Assembly: GCA_015499985.1 (NCBI GenBank)
Contig: JAAAUF010000834.1
Location: forward strand, 1 to 18,608
DNA length: 18,608 nt
Direction: 5' to 3'
Origin: Haplosporangium gracile
Lineage: Eukaryota > Mortierellomycota > Mortierellomycetes > Mortierellales > Mortierellaceae
In this document: positions 1 through 12,034 of the stretch, piece by piece
How the letters are laid out: each line of letters starts with the position of its first letter
Position numbering within the stretch: position 1 is the first letter of the stretch
The notes under the pieces: generated by a model
Seen by the model: the letters and a program-made list of their open reading frames with translations, nothing else
Databases searched by the model: none
What the model was told of the DNA's origin: nothing
Position numbers and translations under genes: made by a program

Positions 1-43
1 TTTTTTTGTTTTGTTTTTTTTTTTGTGTTTCCCTTCCAAACAG

Positions 44-352
44 GAAAAAGATACTGCAAACGAGTTAAAAAAACTTACGGACATTGAAACAAAAACAAAC
101 AATGCGCCAACTCAGTAAGTGATGGTAACTTGCTCCTCTCTTCCCGTCCATCTTCACTTTGTGTTCTGATCCAGCATCTCTTTGTCTTCATTACTATCAC
201 TGTCATTTATCATCGACATCATATCGGTCTATCCATCATTCATCACGAAAAGGGAAAATATCAGCAACAAATGTACATTGCCCTTGACAAACAATCAAAA
301 CCGCAATCGACCTGTCCCTGAAGCCATGGGACCAAGTATCAGTAGTCAGTAA
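44..352 (+). CDS. Candidate last two exons of an edge-truncated gene
   Basis: I do not recognise the product. A long T-rich pyrimidine tract ending in CAG at 41-43 is a strong 3' splice site. The next 71 nt (44-114) are open in only one frame, starting E-K-D-T-A-N-E-L-K-K-L, and end at a consensus donor GTAAGT at 115. An acceptor TATCAG at 261-264 would give a 150-nt intron, within the range of introns elsewhere here. Exon 265-352 then continues the frame through an N-, T- and P-rich tail ending S-I-S-S-Q and TAA at 350-352. The reconstructed C-terminus is 52 residues, polar, with no membrane segment or known motif. The gene would converge on ypt7, leaving about 745 bp for two 3' ends. The 71-nt open frame could be chance, so this is a moderate inference. 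The rest of the gene lies left of the window. Confidence 0.38.
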
Positions 353-1097
353 CATTGGAGCAAAAAGGAACACTTAACAGCCGACGATCGCATCGTCATT
401 GCTCAGCTTCATTGTCGTCACCTCACTTCACTTCGCTTCACTCGCCCGCCTCCATTCTCCTCTCGTGCCGAAGCTTGTCCAATTCAATTGATCCACTTTC
501 CAAGCCTTAGAAAAAAAAAAAAAGACTGCCAATGGTCTAGATTAAAGGAACGGAAAACAGTCAAAAAGGTTTCAATCTACTTCATACACATACACACACA
601 ATATTGCAATCTTGGAATCGTGGCCTGCAGCCCTCCCACTCTATCCACCGTAGTCCTCTCCTCAACCGCCAATGACCTACAGTACATTGGTACGTGAGTC
701 TTAGTCTAGGCATTGCAATTTCAAGGGGACTAATAGAAAAAGAAAACAGAAAAAAATTGTCGAAACGCCTCCCCTATTCCATTTGAGAGAACTTTTCAAT
801 ACGCCCACAGGATATGATGTCAAACGCAAGAAAAAGCCGTCGCCTCCGCCAGAGTTGCTCTTGTGAAAGATCGATGTGTGCAAGTGAGTGCATCCAAATA
901 ATAATTTGTTCTTTCATTTTTTTTTTGTAGTATTGTTCCTGTTGTAGAGTAATGTAAAGTAAAAAAAAAAGAGGTTGTAGAGTAAAAAGTAGTGGCATCC
1001 TTCGCATTGAACAAAAAAATAGACTCTTCACGATACTGTTGCCGCCGCTCCACAGGTAAAAAATTGTTCTCGTCTCGTCTGCTCGCCTTCCAACTGT
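353..1097. other. Intergenic, convergent 3' regions
   Basis: No gene is recognised. The stretch lies between the candidate + strand gene end and the ypt7 stop on the minus strand, so it should hold both 3' untranslated regions. It contains several homopolymer runs (A-runs near 511, 961 and 1013; a T-run near 918) and short open frames without coding character. I found no clear canonical AATAAA for ypt7 immediately after its stop. Confidence 0.6.
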
Positions 1098-3290
<2,193 letters not shown>

Positions 3291-3645
3291 TGTGTGTGTT
3301 GAGGGGTGAAAATGCTATAGTCGTGTATGAAAGGGAAAGGAGCAAGGGTAAGTAAACGAGTGACAAGGTTGCTTGATTGTTCTGTGCTGTGGATAGAGAG
3401 GCAGGAGGTAAGGATCACCTACTAAGGGGATGGAGTAGGATGATGGATGGTGGCCACACTTTCAAAAAGTCGACTCTAAGAGAAAAGTACCTGCCAAAAG
3501 ACTCAAAAAAAAAATGAATACGTCACAGAAATCGCAGTTGCTTTTCTTTAGAGGAATGCGCCCAAATGGTCAGCAAACAGACGCATGGGACAAAGAGCTT
3601 CGTCGTTTTATTTGGTGGTTGCACTGCAAACAGAATACTCGATGC
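3291..3645 (-). promoter_or_regulatory. ypt7 upstream region
   Basis: This is the 355-bp gap between the end of the upstream same-strand gene and the ypt7 start. It must hold the 3' end of the first and the promoter of the second. No TATA box is evident for ypt7, which fits a housekeeping promoter. Small open frames here are uncompelling. Confidence 0.5.
3607..3612 (-). terminator. AATAAA polyadenylation signal
   Basis: The + strand reads TTTATT, giving AATAAA on the minus strand about 34 nt after the stop codon of the glycolipid-binding-like gene. Spacing and orientation fit a polyadenylation signal for that transcript. Confidence 0.5.
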
Positions 3646-4965
3646 TCAAGCCTCGAGGGGGATTCTCCCAAAAGAACCGCCGTATTGAACAACAAGTCCA
3701 TCAGAGTCCACCTCGACCAGTGTCCCGTCCTTGTCGTCATCGTCTTCCTCCGTCCAGACCTCAACAACACTCAGCCCGTCTTGACCCTTGCCCACATACG
3801 CCACATGGGTCCACAAGGGTCGGAGCTCGAGATCAGGGAAGGACACCACCACCATCCGTTCTGATGTGATAGCAGACGGGTTGGCGATCAACCCCTCAAG
3901 GTGCGCATCTATTTGGTCCGGATCAATCCCCAACGTCGCACGGCGGAGTGAAGGAAGCAACGTGCTCGGACTGAAGTCGCTACCCAGGTCCAAATCGACA
4001 CATCCGTCCAGCCAGGGAAGATGCTCATACGTGGTCGTTCCTCCTCCTCCTGCTGCTGCTATTGCTCCTGTTGCTGGTGATGATCCTGAGAACAGGTCGG
4101 GGTTGGCTTTTGCAAAGCGTGAGAGGGATGGCGGCGAAAGCGGAGATGTGATTGTTGTTGGTATTGTGCTGTTGGCTGTAAGCGTGGTCGCACAAGATGT
4201 GCCACCTGATGGCATAGCCCGAAGAGAAAGGTTTGCGGGAAAGGTTGATTCAGTCGGTGAGAAGACATCCTTGAGCGGGTTGAAGGACGAGAATCGTTTT
4301 GACGCTCTCTTGGAGCCTTTGGGGGGCGGAGTCCAGGTCAAGTTGATCTTCTCAAATGGAATCGAGCACACAACATCCTGGTCCGAGGCAGTGGTGGAGG
4401 GGGATAAGGGCGAAGCGGAACAGCAACTAGCGGCATCCGAAAAGGCGGCATCTGCGTCCTGCATTCCATCGGTATGTTGACGTTGGTGGTGGTCAGCACC
4501 AGCAGTAGCAGAAGCAACCCCTGAGCGAAAGAAACTGCGGGATCTCACCAGACGATGTTCGATGACCTTGTACCACCGTTGGTTTCGATCCACCTCAAGG
4601 ATAAGTCTCTTTTCAGATCCACCGTCAAACATGGCTGTGAGGGTCACTCTACGGGTCATCCAGTCCTTGTCAAAGCCGAAGCAGTATTGGATGTACCCTG
4701 GTTGGTCGAATCCGGAGATCAGGATCTCGCCCTTGAGAGTGTGGACAAGACAAGGGTGTTGATTGGAGTGAGCGATCGACATGTACTCCATCGATTTCTT
4801 TTTGATCCCTCGATAGATGAGATGGCGGCCTGTGACCGAATCTAAGGAGACTGGAGATGCTGCTCGAGGTGGCGGTGGTGAAGATTCATTGTTGCTGTTG
4901 TGGAGGGGTGAGCTGCTGGAGGGTGCTGAAGCAGCGGGTATCGTTGTTGTGGTGGTCATGATCAT
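3646..4965 (-). CDS. Putative glycolipid-binding (DUF1089-type) domain protein
   Basis: Single-exon reading frame of 439 residues. Residues 1-45 are a Thr/Ser/Pro-rich leader. Residues 49-132 resemble the N-terminal half of the putative glycolipid-binding family: a beta-rich stretch with LKGEILISG, a Y-x-F-x-F-D-K-D-W-M-T-R-R core and LEVDRNQRWY. Residues about 133-312 are a low-complexity Ser/Ala/His/Gly-rich insert. Residues 315-437 match the C-terminal half: LPWLDGCVDLDLG, S-P-S-T-L-L-P-S-L-R-R, a V-V-V-S-F-P-D-L-E-L-x-P-L segment and the end VEVDSDGLVVQYGGSFGR. The family is best known as compact bacterial proteins of about 180-200 residues; its biochemical role is poorly defined. There is no signal peptide or membrane segment, so a cytosolic protein is likely. 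The start is ATG at 4965; a second ATG two codons later could also serve. It lies tandem with ypt7 but with a separate promoter. Assignment rests on motif memory, not a search. Confidence 0.82.
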   Translation of the reverse strand: MIMTTTTTIPAASAPSSSSPLHNSNNESSPPPPRAASPVSLDSVTGRHLIYRGIKKKSMEYMSIAHSNQHPCLVHTLKGEILISGFDQPGYIQYCFGFDKDWMTRRVTLTAMFDGGSEKRLILEVDRNQRWYKVIEHRLVRSRSFFRSGVASATAGADHHQRQHTDGMQDADAAFSDAASCCSASPLSPSTTASDQDVVCSIPFEKINLTWTPPPKGSKRASKRFSSFNPLKDVFSPTESTFPANLSLRAMPSGGTSCATTLTANSTIPTTITSPLSPPSLSRFAKANPDLFSGSSPATGAIAAAGGGGTTTYEHLPWLDGCVDLDLGSDFSPSTLLPSLRRATLGIDPDQIDAHLEGLIANPSAITSERMVVVSFPDLELRPLWTHVAYVGKGQDGLSVVEVWTEEDDDDKDGTLVEVDSDGLVVQYGGSFGRIPLEA

Positions 4966-4968
4966 GGG

Positions 4969-5389
4969 CTGTCGTTAAAATAAGTTGGAGTAAAAAGAGG
5001 TATAGATTATGTGTAAGGTGTGATATGCAAAGGAAAGTAAAAGAGGGCTACAGAACAGATCGTGATAGGTATGAAGATATGTGGGTATGAAGTTGAATAA
5101 GAATGAAGAAAATAAGAAGGATGCAAAACTGTATGGGTGAAAAAGAAAAAGAAAAAGAGAGAGATGAAGAATGGAAAAATGAGAACAAGAAAAACAAAAA
5201 CAAGTAGGCAAGTGAAATTAAAAATGGTCAAATAGGGTGGCAAAGAAAGGGATAATTGGAAGCTCTTATTTAGACATCATGGGCAAAATGATTGAATGGC
5301 TGATGAGCAAGACTCTCTTTCGGAACGACTGTCTGGAAGCATGAGACAAAGTAGACCAAGCACGCTGACACCAGGAGTGGGAGACTTAC
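4969..5389 (-). other. Probable 5'-leader intron of the glycolipid-binding-like gene
   Basis: On the minus strand a consensus donor GTAAGT begins at 5389. An acceptor TTAACGACAG ends at 4969, three bases before the ATG codon, and the bases between are strongly pyrimidine-rich. The 421-nt length matches the longer ypt7 introns. The predicted spliced leader would join directly to CCC-ATG. The alternative is simply a long CT-rich leader. Inference from sequence signals only. Confidence 0.42.
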
Positions 5390-5681
5390 GCAAAAAAAGA
5401 AAAACAAGGTATTTCGTGGTTCGGTAGGTGAGCACAACAACTAATTAGGGCTGGGAAATGAAATGACAATGACGGCAAGGGAAAGAAGAAGAGAATTTGT
5501 CGGTTGAGCGCGTAATTATCAAATGAGCATCGAAGAGTGCAGATGAAAAAGAAAAAGGGCTTTTTCAGGGTAGGGAAAGCAGATGGACAAAGGGAAAAAG
5601 GAGTCTATAGTGAAATTGGATAGTAATAAAAGAAGGGAAGACGAGAAGAGGGAGAGAGAGAGGGGAAGACAGGGGATGTAC

Positions 5682-5695
5682 TACATGTACATGTA
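5682..5695. repeat. 14-bp perfect palindrome
   Basis: TACATGTACATGTA is identical to its own reverse complement. It lies about 720 bp upstream of the glycolipid-binding-like start and just downstream of a TATA-like site on the same strand. It could be a dimeric factor site or chance low complexity. Confidence 0.7.
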
Positions 5696-5872
5696 TATTG
5701 CTTAGATAGATAGAAAGGGTGATTGATGGTAAGCCTAATTCTTGGTGCTGACCATTCGATGGGCTTGGCTACTTGTGTATGTGTAACTGTAATGAGCGTG
5801 ATGATGAGGACGATAATTGCATTTGGGGACAAGCGAGAGAACAAAACTGCAAATCAAGGGTAAAAAGTAATG

Positions 5873-5880
5873 TATTTATA
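5873..5880 (-). promoter_or_regulatory. TATA-like box, minus strand
   Basis: The minus strand reads TATAAATA. It is the best core-promoter match upstream of the glycolipid-binding-like gene. Initiation about 30 bp downstream would give a leader of about 880 nt before splicing, which fits the proposed leader intron. Confidence 0.35.
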
Positions 5881-6177
5881 TTGTGGATCCGTTATTATGG
5901 TCAGCACAAGGTGCGATGTTAGGCACTGCCAAAGCAAACAACGGATTAAAATAGCCCAGACCTGTGCTGTTACTTACTAGTGTTCCATCTGTCTCCGTAC
6001 ACTAATAAGCCCCTTTGTCACGCATGGGTTTCGATCGGCGCAGGATATACATGAAAATGACCATTGCATTGCCTATTGCCAAAAGAGAGACGAGAGCACT
6101 TTTCTTCGGATATGAGATATCCCATGCTGCTCTCAAAATAAAAAGGGCGGACCGACAGGCAAATCAGAGGGAGGGAG

Positions 6178-6201
6178 ACACATACACACATACACACATA
6201 C
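6178..6201. repeat. Three perfect copies of an 8-bp repeat
   Basis: Three tandem ACACATAC units, a short CA-rich microsatellite in non-coding sequence. It generates a spurious valine/cysteine-rich translation on the opposite strand. Confidence 0.85.
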
Positions 6202-6660
6202 AAGACATTGAAGGGGAGACCGATGACTATGTCCTCCATCCAACTTTCATCATCTAATGCGCCAATCCACGTCAATGTATCGCAGGGAAGGATAAAAGAA
6301 AAGAAGCTGGTTCCTTCCATATGGCTTTCCGTCAATTATTGGTCAAACCACGCATTCAAGGTTTTTTGTTGCTTGTGCATGTGTGTGTTGTCGTTAAAAA
6401 GCATCTATGCCAATGTGAAACGGAGAGGAATGACACCAATGCGTTTATCCCCGTCTTTCCTTTCTTCTTCGCCTTCTCACCTCTCCTTCCAAGCCATCTT
6501 GTCAACAATGGGCGCCGTTTGGTTCATCCAACCCCGTAATTGTCGCAACCCTTCACTTGGAGATGCCTTTTAGTTCCAAGGTAGAAGAAGTGGAGGGGGG
6601 AGATGCAAGTGGCAGATTGTTATACTCAAACACGTTTTATGGTGTTTTTTTTTCTTTCAA

Positions 6661-9600
6661 ATCAGGGGGAAGCATTGTGTGATGGATGGAGGCATGTGGA
6701 TAACTCCTGCATGCAAACAGGGAAGTGGTGAGGAAGGAGGCGAGAGGGAGAAGGGGAGGAGAGGTAGAGCAAGGAGGCCCTTGAGGGGTTGCTTATCAGG
6801 GTTGCTTGTTTCCGCGAGAAGAAATAAAGTAAGCAACGACACCCGCAAGAAAAAGAATAAGAAGATGAAGAGGAAGAGAAAGAGAAGGAGAAAAAACAAA
6901 GTTTTGGCTCCTGCGAGGAGCAGAGCACAGAGCACGGACACAGCAACAGGGGACAGGGGGAAAGGACAGATGGTTAGACAAAGGGAATAGCCAGGTATGT
7001 TGCCATCTTGATCTGCCCAGCCTCCCCCTGAATTTTTTCTTTTGCATATTTTGGTGGCAATTGATGAGCGACTGCGATTGGCTGGTGTTAAAGGACATTG
7101 AGACAACCATCTGTGCCCCCCCGACATCCTTCTTCGCCTGCTTCCTTGATATGATTTGGGCAAAATGCATACTAACACACGTGTGCACCTGTTGAGCGGT
7201 CTAGAAAGGCACGCACATGCCGTCGGAATACAACACGACCTCAAATCTCGTATGCTGGCATCATTACCCGCCCCATATGCCCATGACCATAGCATGCATT
7301 GCTACAGCTTGACATTGCGCATTTGCCGTTCATTAGGCTCGCCATCTCATTCGTATCTCATTTGTCCTTCGTCACCTCTCGCGCAACTTGACGCACTTTT
7401 CCCTCCATACCCATCTCTGCCTTTCTCTTCTTATCTATTCTGTCCCTGCTGTCAGCTTCGTGTCTTCTACTCATCCCCCCACTTGACCTGCACAAAGGTC
7501 GTCGGAAAATAAGAATCATCAATTTTTTTTTATTATCTGGCTCATAAATAACGACTCACCATAACCATATTTTCTTGGTAAAATTCACAAGGAAAAAATG
7601 CTTCTTTTCTCCACAACTGCACCAACTTACAGGACTACATACTCGGAGTGTTTTGGATGACGTGAGAAGGCGCGAGAGAGGGTGTGTGGAGGTGGGAGAA
7701 TGACAGACTATTGGACATTTGTCATGTGGAATTGTCTATGCAAAAGCTAGGACAAGGCAAGGAGCCAGACGCGTGAATTGTGTAGAGATGGGCTTATTGT
7801 TGTACTGTTGCACACTTCTCCGCCTAGACCTTCACATGTTGCTCATGTTTTTCTCTCTCCTTTGGCTTATTCTCTTCGATCGTTGACTTGCACCCTGTAT
7901 AGGGTCGAACCCAAAGTGGAGAGAAGAACAAGAAAACAAAAAAGAATGGAGAATAGGAGAAAGGCATGGTGGCGGGAGAGAGTTTCAGTATGCTCTATAT
8001 GGCCTTGCTGGACAGAAACCTTTTGTTGTTTTTGTAATGCATCAGGGAGCTTTCCGCTTACAAAGACGCTTTTAAAAATCGCCTCTGAGTAAGGCCCTGT
8101 TTTTGCTGTATGTTATTTTTGTTTGCTCTCTCTTACGCGCTCGTTGACATGTTTGGGTTGTTTTGGCTGGAGTGCAATCCTTTCTGTCAAGGCTGGCAGA
8201 AAACAAAAACATTGACCAACGATAACCAGCCTATCTTCATGGAGAAACAAAAACAATAATATAAAATAATGGCCTGACTCTGTGTGGATGTTTTGGTAAG
8301 GGTGCTGGTGGACATGGTTTAAATTCTAGGCTCACAAAATGAAAAAGGAAGAGGAAAGAAGCGAAGGGATGAAAGGTAAGAAAGGTCCCTCCTCTTCTCC
8401 TCTCCCCTCCACTCGCCCACACCTCTCGTTCTTTTTTTGTCCGTATGATCAAAGAGAGGGTGTAAACAAATAGTAAAAACGACTGCTCAGAATGGGATCG
8501 TTTGCGTTTCGTTGGTATGGTAACACCGAGGATATGTTTATTGCTTGTCCTTTTTTTTTCTTCTCTTGTTTTTCCTCCACATCTCTTCCTTCTCCACCCT
8601 CCACTCCTCAAGTGCTCTCAAAAAGTTATGGAAAGGGAAGGGGAACGGGCAAAGTTGGATTGGGAGGAAGAAGAGTAGAAGTGGCAAGGTTTTGTTGACA
8701 GAATAACAAAAACAGATACAAACAATATTAAACAATATTAATGAACAACCGAATGCGCCGGATACCTGCAGCGCAACACTCATATGTGTTCCGAAAGGGC
8801 TTGACTTGTTTCTCTTTGGATGTTTTCTTTTTCATTCATTTTTTTCGTCTTCCCTCATGGTTTTACTATGCGGAGGAATAGGAGGAAAAATGAATAGTTC
8901 AGCCTACGTCCCCTTCGTTGTCTAGGGACAAGGTACATGCTTTGCCACCGGCTGACGTTGGATGGCGAGGCAAAGGAATTCATTCTCCCTCCCTTTCATA
9001 TTTTTTTTTATTTAACTTATGGATTTTTGTATGTAGAGCTGTAGGTTGAACCTATCGATATATTTGCTTGACCCATTTGTTTATTTGTTTGTTTTTTTCT
9101 TAGCTTGGTTGGGAATAGGGATTTTTTTAAAAAAGCTCTCCATTATTCGCGGCATACAAGAAAATACGACAATGTCAGTTTTTGCATTGTCTAAGTCATG
9201 ACCATGGGTGAGACGAAGACAGAAAAAAGAAGGATTGAAGGATGGAGCGCCTATTTTTTTTCTCTCTCACACACCTGCAGGCTTTGTCATGGAAAACACC
9301 TATCAAGGAATAATATGGTATACAGCGACAAAAACAAACAAAATAACAACAAAAAACAATAACCCTTTTTCATACCATCGTGAACGGGACTCTCTGTATT
9401 GACCTTCCACATTCTCTTTCAAAAATGGAAAATGCGAGTGTGTCGATATCAACAACCAAAAGAAATGAGAAGAAAAGGGGAGAGTATGTGTCAACAATAA
9501 GCGAGTGACAACGAACAGGCCCATGCCAATGACACGCGTCATGGATGAATTATTGAACATTGTAAATACATGCTTCTTCAAGGTCGACTTTTGACCATTT

Positions 9601-11013
9601 ATTCGTAATATTATATTTTTTTGGTTACCGAAGGCTATGATGTCGAACAATGGGGGGAGGGCTTTTTTGCCATGGTGGTTATGTTGCTTTCTCCCCTATC
9701 GCCGTGGCATGACGAAGAAGAAATAAAAACAACAACTACAATAACAACAACCAAAGGGCAGTTCGAGGATCTAGACGCGAGAAAAAAGTGTTCATCCACC
9801 ATTCTCTCAAGAGTTGGAATCAAAGATCATAAAAGGTGTTGTCGCTTATTTCACTTGCTTTTTTGTTGTTGTTGTACGCTTGATGCTAATGCTTGTATCT
9901 TGATGACATGCCCTTTTCTTTAATTGTAGGCCTACTTCCGGGTCCTCGCTTCATCAAAGTCAAATGGAGAGTGTGGTCAATTCAAGAATACGTTGCGTCG
10001 TGTTTTTTTTGTCATTCCCTTTTGTTGCTTTTTGTCGGTCATAATTGTGGTTGTTGGTAAGATTGTATTTTTTGTGGGTACAAGCGGCGCACTACAAGAA
10101 TATTGAATGTGACACTATCGTATCTTGATGGTTACCAAAGTAAGCTGAGAAGATGAAAATGAGCGACCGAGGGAGAGGGCGACGTTATTTTGTGTGGATG
10201 TGCGTATATTCGTGTTCTGTATGGATGGGATAGAAGAACAACAGGAAGAATGGAGCATAATGCTTGAGAGACACACAAACGAGACAAAGTAAGGTTTACA
10301 AGAGCCGCATGTTGGCTCATCATTCTCTCTGGTTTTTTTGTTTGTGCTTTTTCTCTCTGATTATCCGAAAGACCCGTCTAACCGCCCAATTACGGACGAC
10401 AAACATCCCATCCACTCTTACCCCTCATGTATGACCCCTTGCATCTATTCTCTCTATGCCGCCCAATTCATTCAGTTAGCTTTGCTTGTCTTTTTCTTCT
10501 TTACGCCTGCTGTTTTGCTTCTTGATCCATTATTTGTGTACTCGTATTATTTTTCTTTGTGTTTGTTGCTTGGTTTGTTTGCAGCTTCAACTCGGGGGCA
10601 CCATCTGACAACGAGCGAAGACATGCGCCCTGCCCTGACCTCTTCTCGTTACAAAGTTTATAACGCGTAGAAACTCGACAAGCACGAAGGAGATAGATAC
10701 AGTAGGGGACAGCAAACAATCGCATATGAGGTAGACGAGGGCATTGTTTACTTGAAGGCTCTGTTTCTCTTTGTAGTCGTCCTCCCGTTGTTTGCGCCTT
10801 CACACCTTCGTCAACAATCGACCAACCCTTTCCTTCCTTTGTCCGTCTTGTTTTTCTATGACCGTTCCAGACAACAAACAAACAGTCTTCTTGGACTTGG
10901 ACAATTACTCTTTGTCATGATTAATGTCAAGGAAAGGGGACAATGGTCGATCGTAGTCCTCCTTCAGTCCCTCTCCTTCACCTTCAACAACTGCTTCCTC
11001 TTTCTTTTTTCTG
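6661..11013. other. Long intergenic block; no gene recognised
   Basis: About 4.35 kb with no gene I can support. It contains strand-asymmetric tracts (purine-rich about 6720-6900, pyrimidine-rich about 7370-7450 and 8380-8440), many homopolymer runs, a direct repeat of AACAATATTA at 8721-8740 and a 13-bp dyad TAGGTT-G-AACCTA at 9042-9054. The longest open frames (about 100-210 codons) are low-complexity and match no family known to me. I scanned by eye for tRNA B-box motifs and found none that fold. An undetected gene of short exons or a non-coding RNA cannot be excluded. Confidence 0.5.
6720..6902. repeat. Purine-rich tract
   Basis: The + strand is dominated by A and G in two stretches, about 6720-6780 and 6840-6900 (for example aagaagatgaagaggaagag). 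It is non-coding. The translations in both directions are low-complexity (Lys/Arg-rich one way, Ser/Phe/Leu-rich the other). Confidence 0.7.
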
Positions 11014-11020
11014 TATAAAA
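11014..11020 (+). promoter_or_regulatory. TATA box of the ML-domain gene
   Basis: TATAAAA sits 98 bp before the ATG and is followed by a CT-rich leader. Initiation about 30 bp downstream gives a leader of roughly 75 nt. With the gene's strong codon bias, this suggests a highly expressed transcript. Confidence 0.75.
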
Positions 11021-11118
11021 GGACGCCTCTCCGTGCCATAATTTCCATTTTTTCTCCTCACCCCTCAAGCCTCTCTTCCTCTTCCACCCCAAGAAACCTC
11101 CACTCAAGTCCTCCAACC

Positions 11119-11726
11119 ATGAAGTTCATCGCCGCCTTCGTTGCCCTCGTCGCCGCCTCGGTCGTCAACGCCCAGTCCCCTGCCTTCACCAACTGCGCTG
11201 CTGCTCCCCAGATGGCCGTCACCGGCTTCACCGTCTCCCCCTACCCCTTGTGCATCAACAAGCAGGTCTGCGCCACCGTCACCGGTACTTCGACCACCCC
11301 CATCGATGGTGATGCCACCCTCGCCGTCACCGGTCGTTACCTCGGCCGTCTCGTCTACACCGACAACCAGGACCTTTGCACCGTTCTCGGTGCCTCCGGC
11401 CACCCTTGCCCCGTCCCCATTACTACCAACCAAGTTACCGCCTGCATTTTGGTCAAGCCCAACGCTCCCCCAAACGTAAGTTATCCATCTTTGTTCACTC
11501 CCTGTTTCATTCCTGTATCCGAGAAAGTAAAATGTGAGTAAAATGAAAGAAAGAAATGATGACCCTGCATGTTGACTAACCTCCATGCATAAAAAACATA
11601 CTTCCATCCCTGTACCTTTTTCAAAACCTACAGATCGGAGTTGCCCTCACCATCACCGCCACCAACGGCGATGGTGGAGTCATCTTCTGCCAGACTGCTA
11701 CCGTCACCGCCGTCACTTGCCCTTAA
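11119..11726 (+). CDS. Secreted ML-domain (MD-2-related) lipid-binding protein
   Basis: Two exons, 11119-11475 and 11634-11726, joined across a 158-nt GTAAGT-CAG intron in phase 0, give 149 residues. Residues 1-18 are a signal peptide (MKFIAAFVALVAASVVNA) with a likely cut before QSPAF. The mature chain has eight cysteines and an ML-like order: F-T-N-C near the start, beta-strand V-C-A-T-V-T-G-T, a G-R-Y-L-G-R-L-V-Y segment, D-L-C and H-P-C-P-V-P-I in the middle, and I-G-V-A-L-T-I-T-A, G-V-I-F-C near the end. ML proteins such as NPC2 and fungal phosphatidylglycerol/phosphatidylinositol transfer proteins bind lipids in a beta sandwich. Codons strongly favour C in third position, unlike surrounding sequence, suggesting high expression. 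Location is probably vacuolar lumen or extracellular. No retention signal is seen. Ligand cannot be told from sequence; other small secreted families are less likely. Confidence 0.83.
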
Positions 11727-11889
11727 AGAAGCTCTTGCTTCCTTTCCTTGGGACCTCCCTTTCCATCCTCCCCGGCAACTCTGTTCCTTGAGGCTTCTTT
11801 TGAGCCTTTAACCCTTTTGTGGGATTTCTTCTCACAGAGCTCAACTTGATGGAATATATTTTTCAATAATTCAAAAAACTTGAAATAAT

Positions 11890-11895
11890 AATAAA
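11890..11895 (+). terminator. AATAAA polyadenylation signal
   Basis: AATAAA lies 164 nt after the ML-gene stop, within an AATAATAATAAAA context, and is the first canonical signal downstream. It likely sets the 3' end of that transcript. Confidence 0.5.
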
Positions 11896-12015
11896 AGAAG
11901 TTTGACAAAGGAACAATCCTTTGTTTGTTTTTCTTTTTACCACAACAAAATTAATAACATGCTGTTGCGTTGTTCTGAATGGTTCTTCTGCGAATGAAAT
12001 GTTTGAGTTTTTGCT

Positions 12016-12034
12016 GGGGGGGGGGGAGGGGGGG
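12016..12034. repeat. G-tract (G11-A-G7)
   Basis: Eleven G, one A and seven G on the + strand, an extreme homopurine run able in principle to form a G-quadruplex. It is non-coding and lies about 290 bp after the ML-gene stop. Confidence 0.9.

Larger units (their letters stand above)
5390..6660. other. Upstream region of the glycolipid-binding-like gene; no gene seen
   Basis: No gene is recognised on either strand. Contents include a purine-rich + strand stretch near 5600-5680, a 14-bp palindrome at 5682, a minus-strand TATA-like site at 5873 and a short 8-bp tandem repeat at 6178. Open frames of 60-120 codons lack codon bias or motifs, unlike the three intact genes here. Confidence 0.55.

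Noticed and set aside
3788..4480. 230-codon + strand open frame opposite the glycolipid-binding-like gene
   Set aside because: It is the antisense shadow of a gene whose minus-strand product has family motifs; the + strand product has none.
5301..5368. TGATGA and CTGA boxes spaced like a C/D snoRNA
   Set aside because: No terminal stem forms beside the boxes, and they fall inside the likely leader intron; chance match.
6657..7295. 212-codon minus-strand open frame
   Set aside because: Its second half is a Leu/Phe/Ser run from a polypyrimidine tract, the first half has no motif, and there is no codon bias.
7898..7912. GGGTCGAACCC, similar to a tRNA B box on the minus strand
   Set aside because: The flanking bases do not form a T-arm and no acceptor or anticodon arm is found.
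9042..9054. TAGGTTGAACCTA, B-box-like on the minus strand
   Set aside because: It is a small dyad; the required pairing around the T-loop fails and no A box is seen at the right distance.
11104..11607. 167-codon minus-strand open frame over the ML-domain gene
   Set aside because: Gly/Val-rich translation caused by the C-ending codon bias of the true gene on the other strand.
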